From: Archegozetes longisetosus
Taxonomy: Eukaryota > Arthropoda > Arachnida > Sarcoptiformes > Trhypochthoniidae
Direction of reading: 5' to 3'
DNA: 64,000 nt
Assembly (NCBI GenBank): GCA_018873245.2
Contig: JAEMBT020000001.1
Location: forward strand, 13,530,220-13,594,219
Shown here: positions 1 to 11,359 of the stretch, piece after piece
Position numbering within the stretch: the first letter of the stretch is position 1
Layout: each line of letters begins with the position of its first letter
Notes under the pieces: model-generated
Told to the model about the DNA's origin: nothing
Database searches by the model: none
Seen by the model: the letters and a program-made list of their open reading frames with translations, nothing else
Position numbers and translations under genes: made by a program

Positions 1-1206
1 TAATGAGCTTCTATCAAAAGATATTATCATCAATTACGTGGAAATTTATTTATGTAGAACTGATTTACCTTTTACATTAACAAAGTAGACCAAAAGTAAA
101 AAGTTTACATTTCATCACTTATTTGCACAATATATTTGTTGAAATGTCTAATTACTGCTAATGATTGAAAGTTATGATATAAATATCTTTTCGCTAATCA
201 ACTGAACTTCGTATATATTGATAAAAAAACTATATTCAGAGCAAGTTATAAGTTTCAACTCGAGAATAATCAGAAGTAATATTCTGGGCTGAGATTTTAA
301 GATTACGGGAATACTACTTTTAGTCAGTATGAAAACTGAAAACAGTATGAAGTTTTTGCAAATAAAGTGTAAATAACATTGTTGTATAGTGAACTCTTCT
401 GAATTTTGTAGAAAGACATTAAATACTTTTACAAAAATTCTTGAAGTTAGAATTGAACTTCCTGTTAATTAACTTAATTTTGTTATATTATTCTTTAAGT
501 ATATAATGGAGATTGAATATTTTGAAATTAAATTATGCAGGCAATATTAGAATGGCAAACATATTATGCAATAAATCCTAGTTGTAGAAAACGTCTTTAA
601 CTGTACCGATTAAATATATCCAGGATAAACTGTAGTTTATATATTAAACGAGAATTTTATTTCAACACATTTGAAGCATATTTCTTTATAATGTTCAGGC
701 CAATTGTGCAAGACTTAAATAATAATTGTAATATTCATCGAATGACCTGATATTTCGTGCAGAATACACATTACTATAAGTTTCTTTAGATATTATTCAT
801 TTTTGAGAATTGACGCAAAAATTATAAGTGAATTTTTCAAAATATTTTTTATTTTATGGGTTCCAAGAATAGGCCATTTAAAGATAGAAAAGAACTTCAT
901 CTATCATAAATTGTGTTTTTATCAATACAAATAAATGATAAATTTTTTCTCATTATATACTGAAGTTTGTATTTACTTTTTTAGATTCGAATTAACAAAA
1001 AACTGAAACTAGATTAATTTCAACTGTATATTTAAGATCTTAAACGAATTGATAAACGTAGTAAACTCACTAGCAGTTTTATTTCTGAACCAAAACAAAA
1101 GTGACTGTAATAGTATCGATTATTATTGTTGATATTTAAAATTTGAATTTTATAACAGTGGAAAAACTTGTTCGATAATTTATAATTACAGTTATAAACA
1201 TTCGAA
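1..1206. other. Noncoding 5' flank of receptor gene A
   Basis: AT-rich sequence without a supported gene. The last 150 bp or so before position 1207 resemble the 5' flanks of the other receptor copies (before 8997, after 41889 and near 46.9-47.05 kb), including a 'TATAAACA..CGAAATG'-like block at the start codon. The receptor genes were therefore duplicated with their proximal upstream DNA. Nothing else was recognised. Confidence 0.6.
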
Positions 1207-2587
1207 ATGAATGCAAGTTCAAAACGAAGGGTTGATGGATCTGAAAATAATGAAAATGATCTAGTTATTAATGATATAGATTTACCACTTTATAAATATG
1301 GAATTATGTATAGATATGATATCAACAGCTATTTTCATAGCGATACCAAGAAAAGAAATCAAAAACTCAAATCCAGCGCTATGAGTATTTGGCTTTTGAT
1401 TAATATTCTGAAAATGCTAATCAATTTAATTAATGTGGAAAACGGAAAAGTTCCTGAATATTACTTCGATTCACTTCAACATGTCGGAGGTTTAACTGAA
1501 TTTAATTATTTGATGATATGTGTGGGTCTCGTTTTCTCATTTATTGTTATAAGACTTTTCAACAGTAAAGAAGAAAATAACTTTCGATGGCTTGAAATCA
1601 TTAAAGTCTTTAAAGGACTACAAAATGAGAATACAATTGGCATATACGACCAAAACTGTTTCAAAAATTTTTTTAAAAGAATAAAAATTATTTTCAACCT
1701 TGTTCAATTAGAGGTGCGAATTATTATGGTTTTATTCTTTATGACAGAAATGGCTATTTTAGTAAATATTTATGACTGGAAGGGCATAATAACTTATGGG
1801 ATTTTAAGCGCTATAATTATTTTTGGATATGGAACTGCATTTCTCATCATAATTTCATATAGTTTTTTCTATTACTTCATTATTTGCTATTACTGTAAAT
1901 TCAGAATTAAAACATTTAATAATAAACTATTGAACACAAACACAGATAAAGTTTTACTCAGTCCTAGAATTTTATTTGGATTAGTTAAAGAACATACAAA
2001 TATCTGTAATGATATATTACTTCACAATAAATTCTGGTCTACATATTTACTTGCACTGACTTATACTCTGATCCCCATAAATCTAATGGCTTTACAAGAA
2101 ATCTTCTTTGAAAATCTACTCTTGCTAACTTTTTATCTTTTTATTGCATTCTCTATTATGTGGTTATTATTTCACTTCATAATCAATTCGATCACCGCAT
2201 CGATTAATAAGGAATCTTCGAATTCTTATAAACATTTCTATAAAATTTATTTGGAATCACAAACACATCTTGGATTGAAGACTAAAATCAAAGTTAGTTA
2301 CGAAAACGATTCTTGTTCTTTGAGTGAGTTGATAATAAAATTTTAAAATTTCTATTATATTAAGTTATTCAATACAATGGAAAGAGTGAGCAGTAATAGG
2401 TTTCTAATTGGGTTTTCATGTGGTAATCAGTTCGTTATGACGCCATTTACTGTATTCAAAGTAAGACTTTTCACAAATTATAATTTTTTATTCGAAACTA
2501 TTACAAAGAGTATTCATTGTATAGATGTTCGCAATATTCTGTCGATTCTTCTTACTTACAAATAGAGTCGCGAACACTATGAAATGA
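1207..2587 (+). CDS. Gustatory-receptor-like 7-TM chemoreceptor, copy A
   Basis: Three coding exons: 1207-2292, 2365-2460 and 2525-2587, all phase 0, giving 414 aa. Exon 1 has a polar N-terminus (conserved 'DIDLPLYKYGIMYRYDI') and about six hydrophobic segments near residues 58-77, 98-118, 172-192, 195-230, 277-298 and 301-330. Exon 2 encodes 'GFSCGNQFVMTPFTVFK' and exon 3 'MFAIFCRFFLL', which together form the seventh helix. The exon model rests on four paralogs in this window keeping the same donor (GTNNGT after KIK), the same acceptors and open frames. Arthropod gustatory receptors are ligand-gated cation channels with an intracellular N-terminus and a conserved C-terminal helix. The family call comes from length, topology and gene structure; the ligand is unknown. 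Exon 1 alone would read to a false stop at 2346. Confidence 0.72.
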
Positions 2588-3293
2588 GTACAGATTATTT
2601 GGTAAGTTATCTGTTCATCAATAATTACGTCAACGCAATTTTGTTTCTTATCTTCAAAACTGTTTCTAATAATTTTATTGAAAGATAACCTAACAATACC
2701 TTTGGAACGTTAGTTTAATATAGTAGAGGTCTTTTATTATTGTTTCTTATTTTCTTCATCTAATCGACACACATATGTATTTGCACGACAGTTCACGTAA
2801 ATGAAGTTTTTAAAGCTAATATTTAGTTTTTGAATACTTTTAATTTATAATCTAATAAGCTATAATCTGTATTGGCTTTAAATGTCATTTTCAAGTTAAT
2901 ATCTCAGTAATGATTGGACATCCTAAACCATTTTTGCAAAAGTTTTTCACGCTTCGAAAGTAATGTTCAAATTAGGCGATAGTTTCACTTATTCTATTGT
3001 ATAAATACTAGACATTTATATGTTGTATTGAATGAGGATTCATTTTATGTATGGAGTAATGTGATCTACACAATCAAATTTATTTCACTTCAAGTATGAT
3101 AAACAAACATTTCAAAAGTGGTTCAAGATATCTAATTATTACAGAAAAATTAATTTGAAAATGATATTTAAAACCGTATTGGTAACTCACTCTTGTTTGT
3201 TTATTGTTAATCATTAGTATTCAAAACTCAATAAGAACTTTGAAAATTTCCTTTATTTATGTGAATTGTTTTAGAAGTTTCTTTAATAATATA
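2588..3293. other. Noncoding 3' flank of receptor gene A
   Basis: No gene seen. Around 2860-2930 a stretch ('ATTTTCAAGTTAATATCTCAGTAAT'-like) also follows receptor gene B near 10670-10710, with a related piece near 42650, so the receptor duplications carried 3' flanking DNA too. Confidence 0.5.
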
Positions 3294-3781
3294 CAGGGTG
3301 TCAAGCAATCTTTTAGGCGGGGTGTACAATAAAGACTGATAATTTTTCTGATGATAATAAAAGTGAAAGGTTTTAATACTATCTAAACGGAAACGATTGG
3401 CGGAGTTTCCTAAATAAATTGTAGATTTTGAATTTTGTGCCATAAGCACTGCTTAGCTTATTGGTGCAATTATGAAAGATGAAGTTGAAGTAAAGATGTT
3501 ATCTGAATTTGGTCCAATTCGGGTTTCAGTGGAAACTTTACAAACACATGTCTTGGAGGTGTTCCGTGATATAGAAAATCGTGTTGAGTTATTTCAAAAC
3601 CTAGTTTATTCGTATACTGCAGAACTTCAAGCCATTATAGCTGCAAACGGCGGACATACTAACTACTGACTATATGCCAATCAATTCCATTTGAGAAATG
3701 CATAATAAAGATATTTGTTTAAAATTTTCATCTATTGTAGTTTTTCTGTACACCTCATCTAAAAGGTTGTTTGATACCCTG
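3294..3781. mobile_element. Internally deleted Tc1/mariner-like element
   Basis: A 488-bp element with long imperfect terminal inverted repeats: the left end reads CAGGGTGTCAAGCAATCTTT and the right end is its reverse complement with a few changes, ending at ...ATACCCTG. The left end follows a TA dinucleotide, as expected for Tc1/mariner target sites; the right flank (CATG) no longer shows TA. The interior holds a short frame resembling the end of a transposase (3472-3669), so this is probably a deletion derivative rather than a pure MITE. Confidence 0.65.
3472..3669 (+). pseudogene. Transposase C-terminal remnant in mariner-like element
   Basis: A 65-residue frame starting MKDEVEVKMLSEF and ending in NGGHTNY. 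Many mariner/Tc1-type transposases of arthropods end in a similar 'NGxH' motif after a helical segment like 'VFRDIENRVELFQ'. It lies inside the TIR-bounded element at 3294-3781 and lacks every DDE catalytic residue, so it cannot be a working transposase. It could also be a chance frame; the match to the transposase tail is from memory of the family. Confidence 0.45.
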
Positions 3782-5596
3782 CATGTAACAGATTAATTTT
3801 GAAACTTTTTAATTAAAAAATGTAATAATTCATGTAATATAACTCCTAAGCTGTAAATGTCAACTTTTGTGTCGTATCTTGTATCGCACCTACTTATGGA
3901 GACATTAGTTTATGTGGTCTTGTGAATAGTTTGCCACTTTATATATTTCTGTGTTTCCATAGTTTTTTTTATAGTATACACACTAAAGTATATGTAATAA
4001 TAATTTCAACAAAAACTTAAATTCTTAAACTTAAAAATAAAAAGTAAATAATAACTAAAAAAATTATTAAAGCACTTCATTTCCACAAATTATTAAAAAC
4101 ATTCGAATTCAAACATTCACCAAAAAAATTATTCTATTCATGAGTCTTAAAAAATACTTTTGTATGACCCAAGAACGGTTCAAAACGAGCATGATGTCAA
4201 ATCTGATAAAAGACATTTGAGGTGCTCATAGACATACATATATTTTTCAATTGAACAATACCTGCCATTCCAACATCTAAAATAAAACTTTAGGCGATGC
4301 ATATCTTTATCCTTTCGAACGTATTCTGCCCAAAGAATATTTCTAAGGGTGTTCAAGTAGAATTCTTAAAGCATTTGTAAAGTTTTAATGTTAAATTCCC
4401 AGTTAGATTTCAATTGTTTGCATGTGTCTTGCTTTCTCTTGTATTGCTATAAATTTTGTTTTCAAGTGGTAAAGTAAAAATCCGTCAAATTTTTAAAGTT
4501 TAATATAAAACATTGTGTAGAAGAACATGTGGAGAAACTTCAGATCAAAAATTAATTGATCTATGTTCTCAAATATACAAATCATTTATGTAATGTTTTT
4601 AGAAAACTTCAAAACGCAATAAGATGAAACTGAACTTTATAAAAAATAATCAATATAACAAAAATATAAAACATATATAATGATGAATGTAGCTTACGAA
4701 AAATTTTCAAATTCACTGTTATTATTGTTTATTGAGAAATTCAAGTCGCTTAATAGTAATTCTGCATTGGAAAAAGTTTTATAAAACAAATATTTATTAC
4801 TATCTCTCCTTACTTTATTTCATTTTAATGAAACTAATTCTTATAAAAATTGAGAACATTTTCTTTTCTTATGATTCACTATGTTTTTATATTTTTTAGC
4901 CAAATCAATAAGTAATCGTTAAAATGTTGTAGAGCAATATATTTAATGAGAACTTTTAAACTAAAATGTTGATGAGTTTATTTTTCGCTTTAATCGAAAT
5001 TTTAGTGATAATTAATAAATTTTAATTATTCTAATTCTAAATGTATTGAAGAACTATTCTAATTATTTCAAACAAAATAACAAAAAGTTGTAAAATATTG
5101 TAATAAAATTGCAAATTTCGTATTTATTCTGTTTTGGCTTAATTATTATGAGGAATAATGCCGATACTTTCGATTCTAATGCAGTATTACCTCTTTAGTA
5201 TTTTCTTGAAGGCTCTGTAAAATTTACTAAATAATAATGCTTTTGAGACGCCTGTAAATATCTCCAAACTCAAAATTTTTATTGAGATTTAAGTTTGCTA
5301 TAAAGTAGAAAGATTGTTTAAAAGAAAATCAGTTGATAGCAAATTGTAAAAATTATTAATTCGTATGAAAGTAATTGAGAACTGACTTTTATTTGAGGTA
5401 TCTTTAGTCACATATATTTCGTCTTTTAATGTGTTCAATACCTTGAAAGCATTGTCAGAAACTGATTTACGAGAAGGAATATTCATTCATCTGTTGTATT
5501 ACAGCACATCAAACTTGTCGATAACTTTTTTCAACTCAAGTTTTCTCAGATAAAGTTTTCTTCAGTTCTAGAATTGTGTTTGAATTAATCGACTAA
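3782..5596. other. Noncoding AT-rich spacer
   Basis: About 1.8 kb without a supported gene, RNA or recognisable repeat. Short frames here are interrupted and show no family resemblance. Confidence 0.5.
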
Positions 5597-6225
5597 CATA
5601 ATAATATATGTAATGATATTTTACTTCACAATAAATTTTGGTCTAAATATTTGCTTGAACTGACTTTACTCTGGTTCCCACAAATCTAATGGTTTTACAG
5701 CAGATGTTCGAAGATGTACTTTGGTAACTTTTTATTGTGAAATATTTTTGTTATTATTTGGTTATTGTTTCACCTTACTATTAATTTAATCACTGCATCA
5801 ATTAATAAGGAATCTTCAAACTCTTATAAATATTTCTATGAACTTTATTTGGGATCGAAAACCAATTATGCATTAAAGAGTAAAATCAAAGTTCGTTAAG
5901 AAAAGAGATTCTTATTCTTTAAGTGAATTGATAATAAAATTTTTAATTTATATTACATTAGGCCGTTCAATACAATAGAAAGAGTGAAAAGTAATTAATT
6001 TCTAATTGGGTTTTCATTTGGTAATCAATTCGCTATAACACCATTTATTACATTCAAAATAAGATCTATTTTTTTTATAAATTATAGACATCTCTTGCGA
6101 AACAACTTCAAAAATATTGTATATTATATAGATACTCATAAAATATTTTTACTACATTGATGTTCATAATATTCTGTCGATTCTGTTTGCTAACGAACAC
6201 AGTTGCGAATACTGAAATGAGTGCA
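5597..6225 (+). pseudogene. Gustatory-receptor-like pseudogene (3' part)
   Basis: Similar to the last quarter of receptor exon 1 (from 'NICNDILLHNKFW' onward, ending at 5890), then exon 2 (about 5962-6057) and exon 3 (about 6165-6225). It has frameshifts in exon 1, an in-frame TAA in exon 2 (after 'AAAAGTAAT'), and the exon 2 donor GT is changed to AT. The first three quarters of the gene are missing. It sits between intact copies A and B on the same strand, as in a tandem array with one dead member. Confidence 0.75.
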
Positions 6226-6389
6226 AAAACTGAGAAAATTCTTTATTTAGCTACTACTAGAATTTAAGAGTTATGTTATCGCATCGTATTACTTACTTCA
6301 TTAGATTAAATTGCAAATTTTGTGTGTAAAAACATACAACACATGTTGATCAAGTTTTCCGAAGATTGAAGACCACTCGAACTTAGTTA

Positions 6390-6392
<3 letters not shown>

Positions 6393-6454
<62 letters not shown>
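6393..6454. repeat. (CT)n microsatellite
   Basis: An uninterrupted CT dinucleotide run of about 62 bp. A longer run of the same motif lies at 44558-44646, within another receptor pseudogene. Confidence 0.98.
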
Positions 6455-6458
<4 letters not shown>

Positions 6459-8996
6459 ATTTTTCGTTTGATCCCCAACCGCAAATCTCTCATATCCAAA
6501 CCTATCGTTGAGCTTAAAAACTGCCCCATAACTACCGCTTTCCAACTCTTACTTTTTTGAATCTCCTCTCATATTTTTCATTATAAATGATAGTGCCATC
6601 TATTCAGATGTCCCCTTTATACGTTCATTAGATATAACAGTACGGTCAAAATATCAATTGCTAAATACGTTGTGATATCTATGAGTTTATTTCTACAATT
6701 CAACTTAATAGGTACGACTCGATGACTGCTTTTACTGCTATTCCCAGCTTGGTCCAAATAATTATTACCAAATGCTTAGATACTTTAATCGCGTTGATGA
6801 CGAAATGCTATGGTTTTTTCAAAACATTTTCTCGAACTTAACTCCATATTTGTGATCAATAAGTTCTTTTTATTGCAATCTCTTCCGTTTAGATTCCATT
6901 TATGTTAACATTCAATTCTTTTCTATTAGAAAAGACGTCCATTTTCTATCGAGGTTAACGAATATCGAGCATCATATGAAATAATAACAATTATTCTGGC
7001 AAGAGTTCATTCGGTTTGAATGAATTTGTTTGTAAAATATTATATCCATTTCATATTAGTTCAGATCGATTCTAACTTATAAACAAATTTCTTAAGTTTG
7101 GATCAATGCCAGAGAATATTCTTAATCACATTTTACATCAATAATAAACCATTTTTTGTCGCTAAAATACTAATCAAGCACAGGTTCATTCGAATTTTCA
7201 TAGTGTGTAAATTTTTTTTTGATTCAGCTATAAATTTTTACATTTTAGACTTTTAGTTATCGCATAATATTCTTAATAAGTAAAGTCAATAGTTTTTGGT
7301 TAAATTTTCAACAATAGCTGACTATCGCGTCATCATCACATAAACCTAATTTTGCATTAATTTCAGTGTCAAATTTTACCAGATGAACATAAAATGCGCT
7401 GCTTAAGAGAATGTAAGTCTATCATCAATAAATTCTTATTTTTGACAATTAGATTTCTTATTCTTAGAGCCTATAAAATAGATAACTTTAAATATATTTA
7501 TGATCAATAATGAATCAAAAATGAATAGATAAATAATATTCAAACAGATAGTAATGTGTATTTTATACGAGAAAATCACATTGTGCAGTTGATACTAATA
7601 ATATTAAAGTCTTAAATATTTAAAAACTTCTACATTTAATACTATTTCTCTGATTCTATGCAGAATTAAAAAACTCAATTTAAATATAAATATTTTGAAG
7701 TGAGAATTCATAATGTATTTAACTTTCTAGAATCAATTTGTTTGAGTATAAAATTTCTTTCATTAACTTGAATTATATTAGAAGTCTGTTTAATAATATA
7801 TGTAACTGATTAATTAAATTTTACATTTAATTTATGATAGACTTATAATCATTACAAGTAGATGATAAGCTTTTTGATTTTTATTATATTTTGATATTTT
7901 ATTTTAGTTAATATATACGAGTATAGCACCAAACCCTTAAATCTCTAAAACAGCGTATTTTGTATTCATCTGATAAAAGCTTTAATTAATTTACCTTTAC
8001 TTAGGTTGATTAGTAGTTTAATTATTAAAGTTTTTGGATTATGTATCCATACATTTCATTTTATTATTAGCTCTAAATATAATTCTAGTAAATCCAAACA
8101 AATTTCAGACATTGATTTTAAGGCTATTTTTCACAGCTTGTTCATTTTTAAAAATTCATTCTTTATAATTTGAACTATGAATAAAGATTAAAACTAGTAA
8201 TATCTCACATTAATCACGTATACCTGGGTCCTTTTAATCATTAAAATTTTTAGAGTATTTTACAGGTGTTATACTGGTACATAAAGGTGAAAACAGCTGA
8301 ATCGAGCTCTTTTTCGGTTGAGAAATGGCGACCTATTAATTTTTTTTATTGTAGCCAAATGTAGAGCAGCTGTACCTAAAACCATCTTCATCTCATCATC
8401 GCATTGCGCTCGAGTTAAGCAACTTATCCAGTCGTAATAAATAATGGCTCAAAACTGTTCTTTATCAAACTCCATTGAAAAAGACTAGAATTTTTGATGA
8501 ATTTCATTATTATTACTAGAGATTATAAAAACTCTTAAATTAGAGACTTAAGATTTGAGATAAATAATTATTTACATAAGAGTTTTCAAAATATCATCAA
8601 TGGTTGACTGCAGGCGTATTACTTTTCAATCAGATATATATCTCTACTGTTATTTATATTATAGGCTGCAAGAATAAGAAACCTAATTATCAAAAATAAC
8701 TTCAACTATCATTAGCTTACAATCAATACAAGTAAATAAAAAACTTTATTGATTTCATATTAAAGTTATAATTACTTTTCTGAATTAAAGCTATTAAAAA
8801 CCAGATTTATTTTCAACAGAACATTTGAGAACTCAAATGAATCGATCAACTTAATAAAGTCACGATAAGTTCTATTTCTGAACTGAATTATAGCTGAATG
8901 TAATTTTAGTATTGATTATTATTGTTCATATACGTAATTTGAATCTTACAAAAAGAAAAGTTTTTATACAATGGTTTGTAATTATAAACACTCGAA
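6455..8996. other. Noncoding spacer before receptor gene B
   Basis: No gene seen in 2.5 kb. It contains one copy of a dispersed repeat at about 7440-7750. The last 150 bp or so resemble the 5' flanks of the other receptor genes. A somewhat less AT-rich patch near 8270-8460 is unexplained. Confidence 0.5.
7440..7750 (+). repeat. Dispersed repeat next to receptor genes, copy 1
   Basis: About 300 bp recognisable by 'GCCTATAAAATA', 'GATCAATAATGAAT', 'GATAGTAATGTGTAT' and 'AATTCATAATGTATTT'. The same series of blocks, same order and strand, occurs at about 42190-42540 and 50095-50420; a partial reverse-oriented piece is near 11500-11600. No coding capacity and no clear inverted ends were seen, so the type of element is unknown. 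Boundaries are approximate. Confidence 0.6.
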
Positions 8997-10379
8997 ATGG
9001 GTATAAGTTCAAAACAAGAGATCGATAAGTCTGAAAATAATGATGACGATCTGGTTATTAATGATATAGATTTACCACTTTATAAATATGGAATTATGTA
9101 TAGATATGATATTAACAATTATTTTGATAGTGATATCAAGAAAAGAAATCAAAAACTCAAATCCAATGCTATAAGTATTTGGATTTTAGTTAATATTCTG
9201 AAATCGTTAATCACCTTAATCAATGTGGAGGATGGAAGAGTCCCTGAATATTACTTTGATTTACTTCAACATGCTGGAGGTATCACTGAATTTAATTGCT
9301 TGATAGCTTCTGTGGCCCTTTTTTGGGCGTTCATTGTTATGAGACTTTTCAATAGTAAAGAAAAATCTTACTTTCGATGGCTTGAAGTCATCAAAGTTTT
9401 GAAAGGACTACAAAATAGGAGTACAATCGGGATATATGACAAGAACTCTTTCAAAAAGTTTGTTAAAAGTATAAAAATTATTTTCAAACTTATTCAATTA
9501 GAAGTGCGAATCGTGACAGTTCTATTCGTTTTAACATTAACCGTAATCTTAGTAAATTCTTATGAATGGAAAGACATAACTTATGGGATTTTAACTGTTA
9601 TTATGGTTTTTGGATTTGGAATGATAGCTCTATTAATGATTTCTTATAGTTTTTTCTATTATTTCATCATTTGCTTTTATTGCAAATTCAGATTCAAATC
9701 ATTTAATAATAAACTAATGGATACAAGTAAACATATAGTCTTCTTCAACAATAGAATCATATTTGAATTAGTTGAAGAGCATAACAATATCTGCAATGAT
9801 ATTTTACTTCACAATAAATTCTGGTCTAAATATTTATTCACAATGACTTATGCTCTGATTCCATTGAATCTTTTGATATTGCAACAGATTTTCTTTGAAG
9901 ATCTACCATTGCCAACTTTTTATCTTGAGGTGTTTTTCTCTATTACATGGTTACTATTTCACTTTATGATCAATTTGATGACTGCATCGGTTAATAACGA
10001 ATCTTCGAATTCTTATAAATGCTTCCATAAACTCTATTTAGAATCACAAGCACATCTTAAATTGAAGACTAAAATCAAAGTCCGTTAGAACAGTAATTTT
10101 ATTCTTTGAATAAGTTAATAATTTCATATTCATATTGTTTTTAGCTACTAAATGCAATTGAAAGTGTGAGCGGCAAAAAATTTAAAATTGGTTTTTCATG
10201 TGGTAATCAATTTGTTGTGACACCAGTTATTGCATTCAGAGTAAGACATTTGACTAACTATATATTTTTATGTCAAAAGATTACAAGCAATATTCTTTAT
10301 CATATAGATGTTCATAATATTCTGTCGATACTTTTTACTAATGAATAAAGTCGCGAAATCTATATATTATTATTCGTAG
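8997..10379 (+). CDS. Gustatory-receptor-like 7-TM chemoreceptor, copy B
   Basis: Coding exons 8997-10079, 10145-10240 and 10308-10379, all phase 0, giving 416 aa. It is closely similar to copies A, C and D, sharing the 'DIDLPLYKYGIMYRYDI' N-terminal block, the 'NICNDILLHNKFWSKYL' loop before helix 5, and exon 2 'KIGFSCGNQFVVTPVIAF'. Exon 3 reads 'MFIIFCRYFLLMNK' and runs four residues longer at its end than in the other copies because the shared stop codon is lost. Exon 1 donor is GTCCGT, exon 2 donor GTAAGA and exon 3 acceptor TATAG. No stop or frameshift interrupts the model, so it is probably functional. Assigned to the gustatory receptor superfamily by topology and structure; ligand unknown. 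Confidence 0.72.
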
Positions 10380-10833
10380 TAGGTATGAGCAGATCATTTT
10401 TTATTGGTTGAATTTAAAAGTTAAAACATTGTTGTTATATTTTCGAAAAATGTTTATAAAAATCTAAATTTAAAATCATTTAATAGTGTCATTAAAACAT
10501 TTATTCAATATAAATCTTGTATTGTTGTTTCCTTTATTCTTTATCGAATCAAACACAATTATGTGCCTGCACGTCAGTTTGCGTAGACGAAGGATTTTTT
10601 AAAGTGCTTATTAAGCTTTATAATTCTATTGATTAACACTAAACTAATAAACGTGAATCAACATTACCTTTAAATTCCATTTTCAAGTAAACATTTCAGT
10701 AATAATTAGATACAATCAACAAAAAATTTATCTGGACATTCCTTTTTAGCATCATTAAAACTTTGATAACTCTGTTCTACATTAATTAAAATTTTAAAAA
10801 TCCATATAGATTTATAACTCTTTGAATGATCTA

Positions 10834-11359
10834 TCAGTATATACTCGTCTCACTGCTATTTAACCACCGGCTACTGACTAAACGAAAAATATTTCATAAT
10901 AGAAACTTTTAGTAAAATTAAAATTTCCAAACTAGTTCTTGAAATTGGCCTATTCTTAATTTTTAAATAATTTCAGAAAATTTTGATATCGTTTAAAAAT
11001 TTAACTTCGGAAAGAATTAAAATCAGAAATTAATTTTCTGAAGATATTTGTTAGGAAAAATTATGATTCAACTGGAGTTATTCTACTATGCAGATTAACA
11101 GTTTTTAAAAGTTAATGAAATTTTGAAATATTTTGCTCAACATGGAGCTCCATTACAGTTATGTGGGATGGTTATTTATCTAAATGTTTGGGAGCACTTT
11201 CTAAAACTGTTATTTTTATTTTATTTTACCGTTGAAAGAATTATAACTGAGCCTGTAATTGTTTAGAAATTTTAATTTTACCAAAGATCTTGATTTTAAA
11301 GTATTTTGAGTTTATTCATTAGTCGGTGGTCAGACAGAAGTGAGACGAGTATATACTGA
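10834..11359. mobile_element. Tc1/mariner-type hairpin MITE
   Basis: A 526-bp non-autonomous element. The ends TCAGTATATACTCGTCTCAC and the exact complement at the right are flanked by TA on both sides (target-site duplication). Similarity between the arms continues well inside (for example GTAAAATTAAAATTTC in both), so nearly the whole element can fold back. No open frame of note. Confidence 0.8.

Noticed and set aside
7440-7750. Conserved receptor promoter
   Set aside because: The same block lies in opposite orientation relative to the minus-strand receptor genes, so it is a repeat rather than a promoter element.
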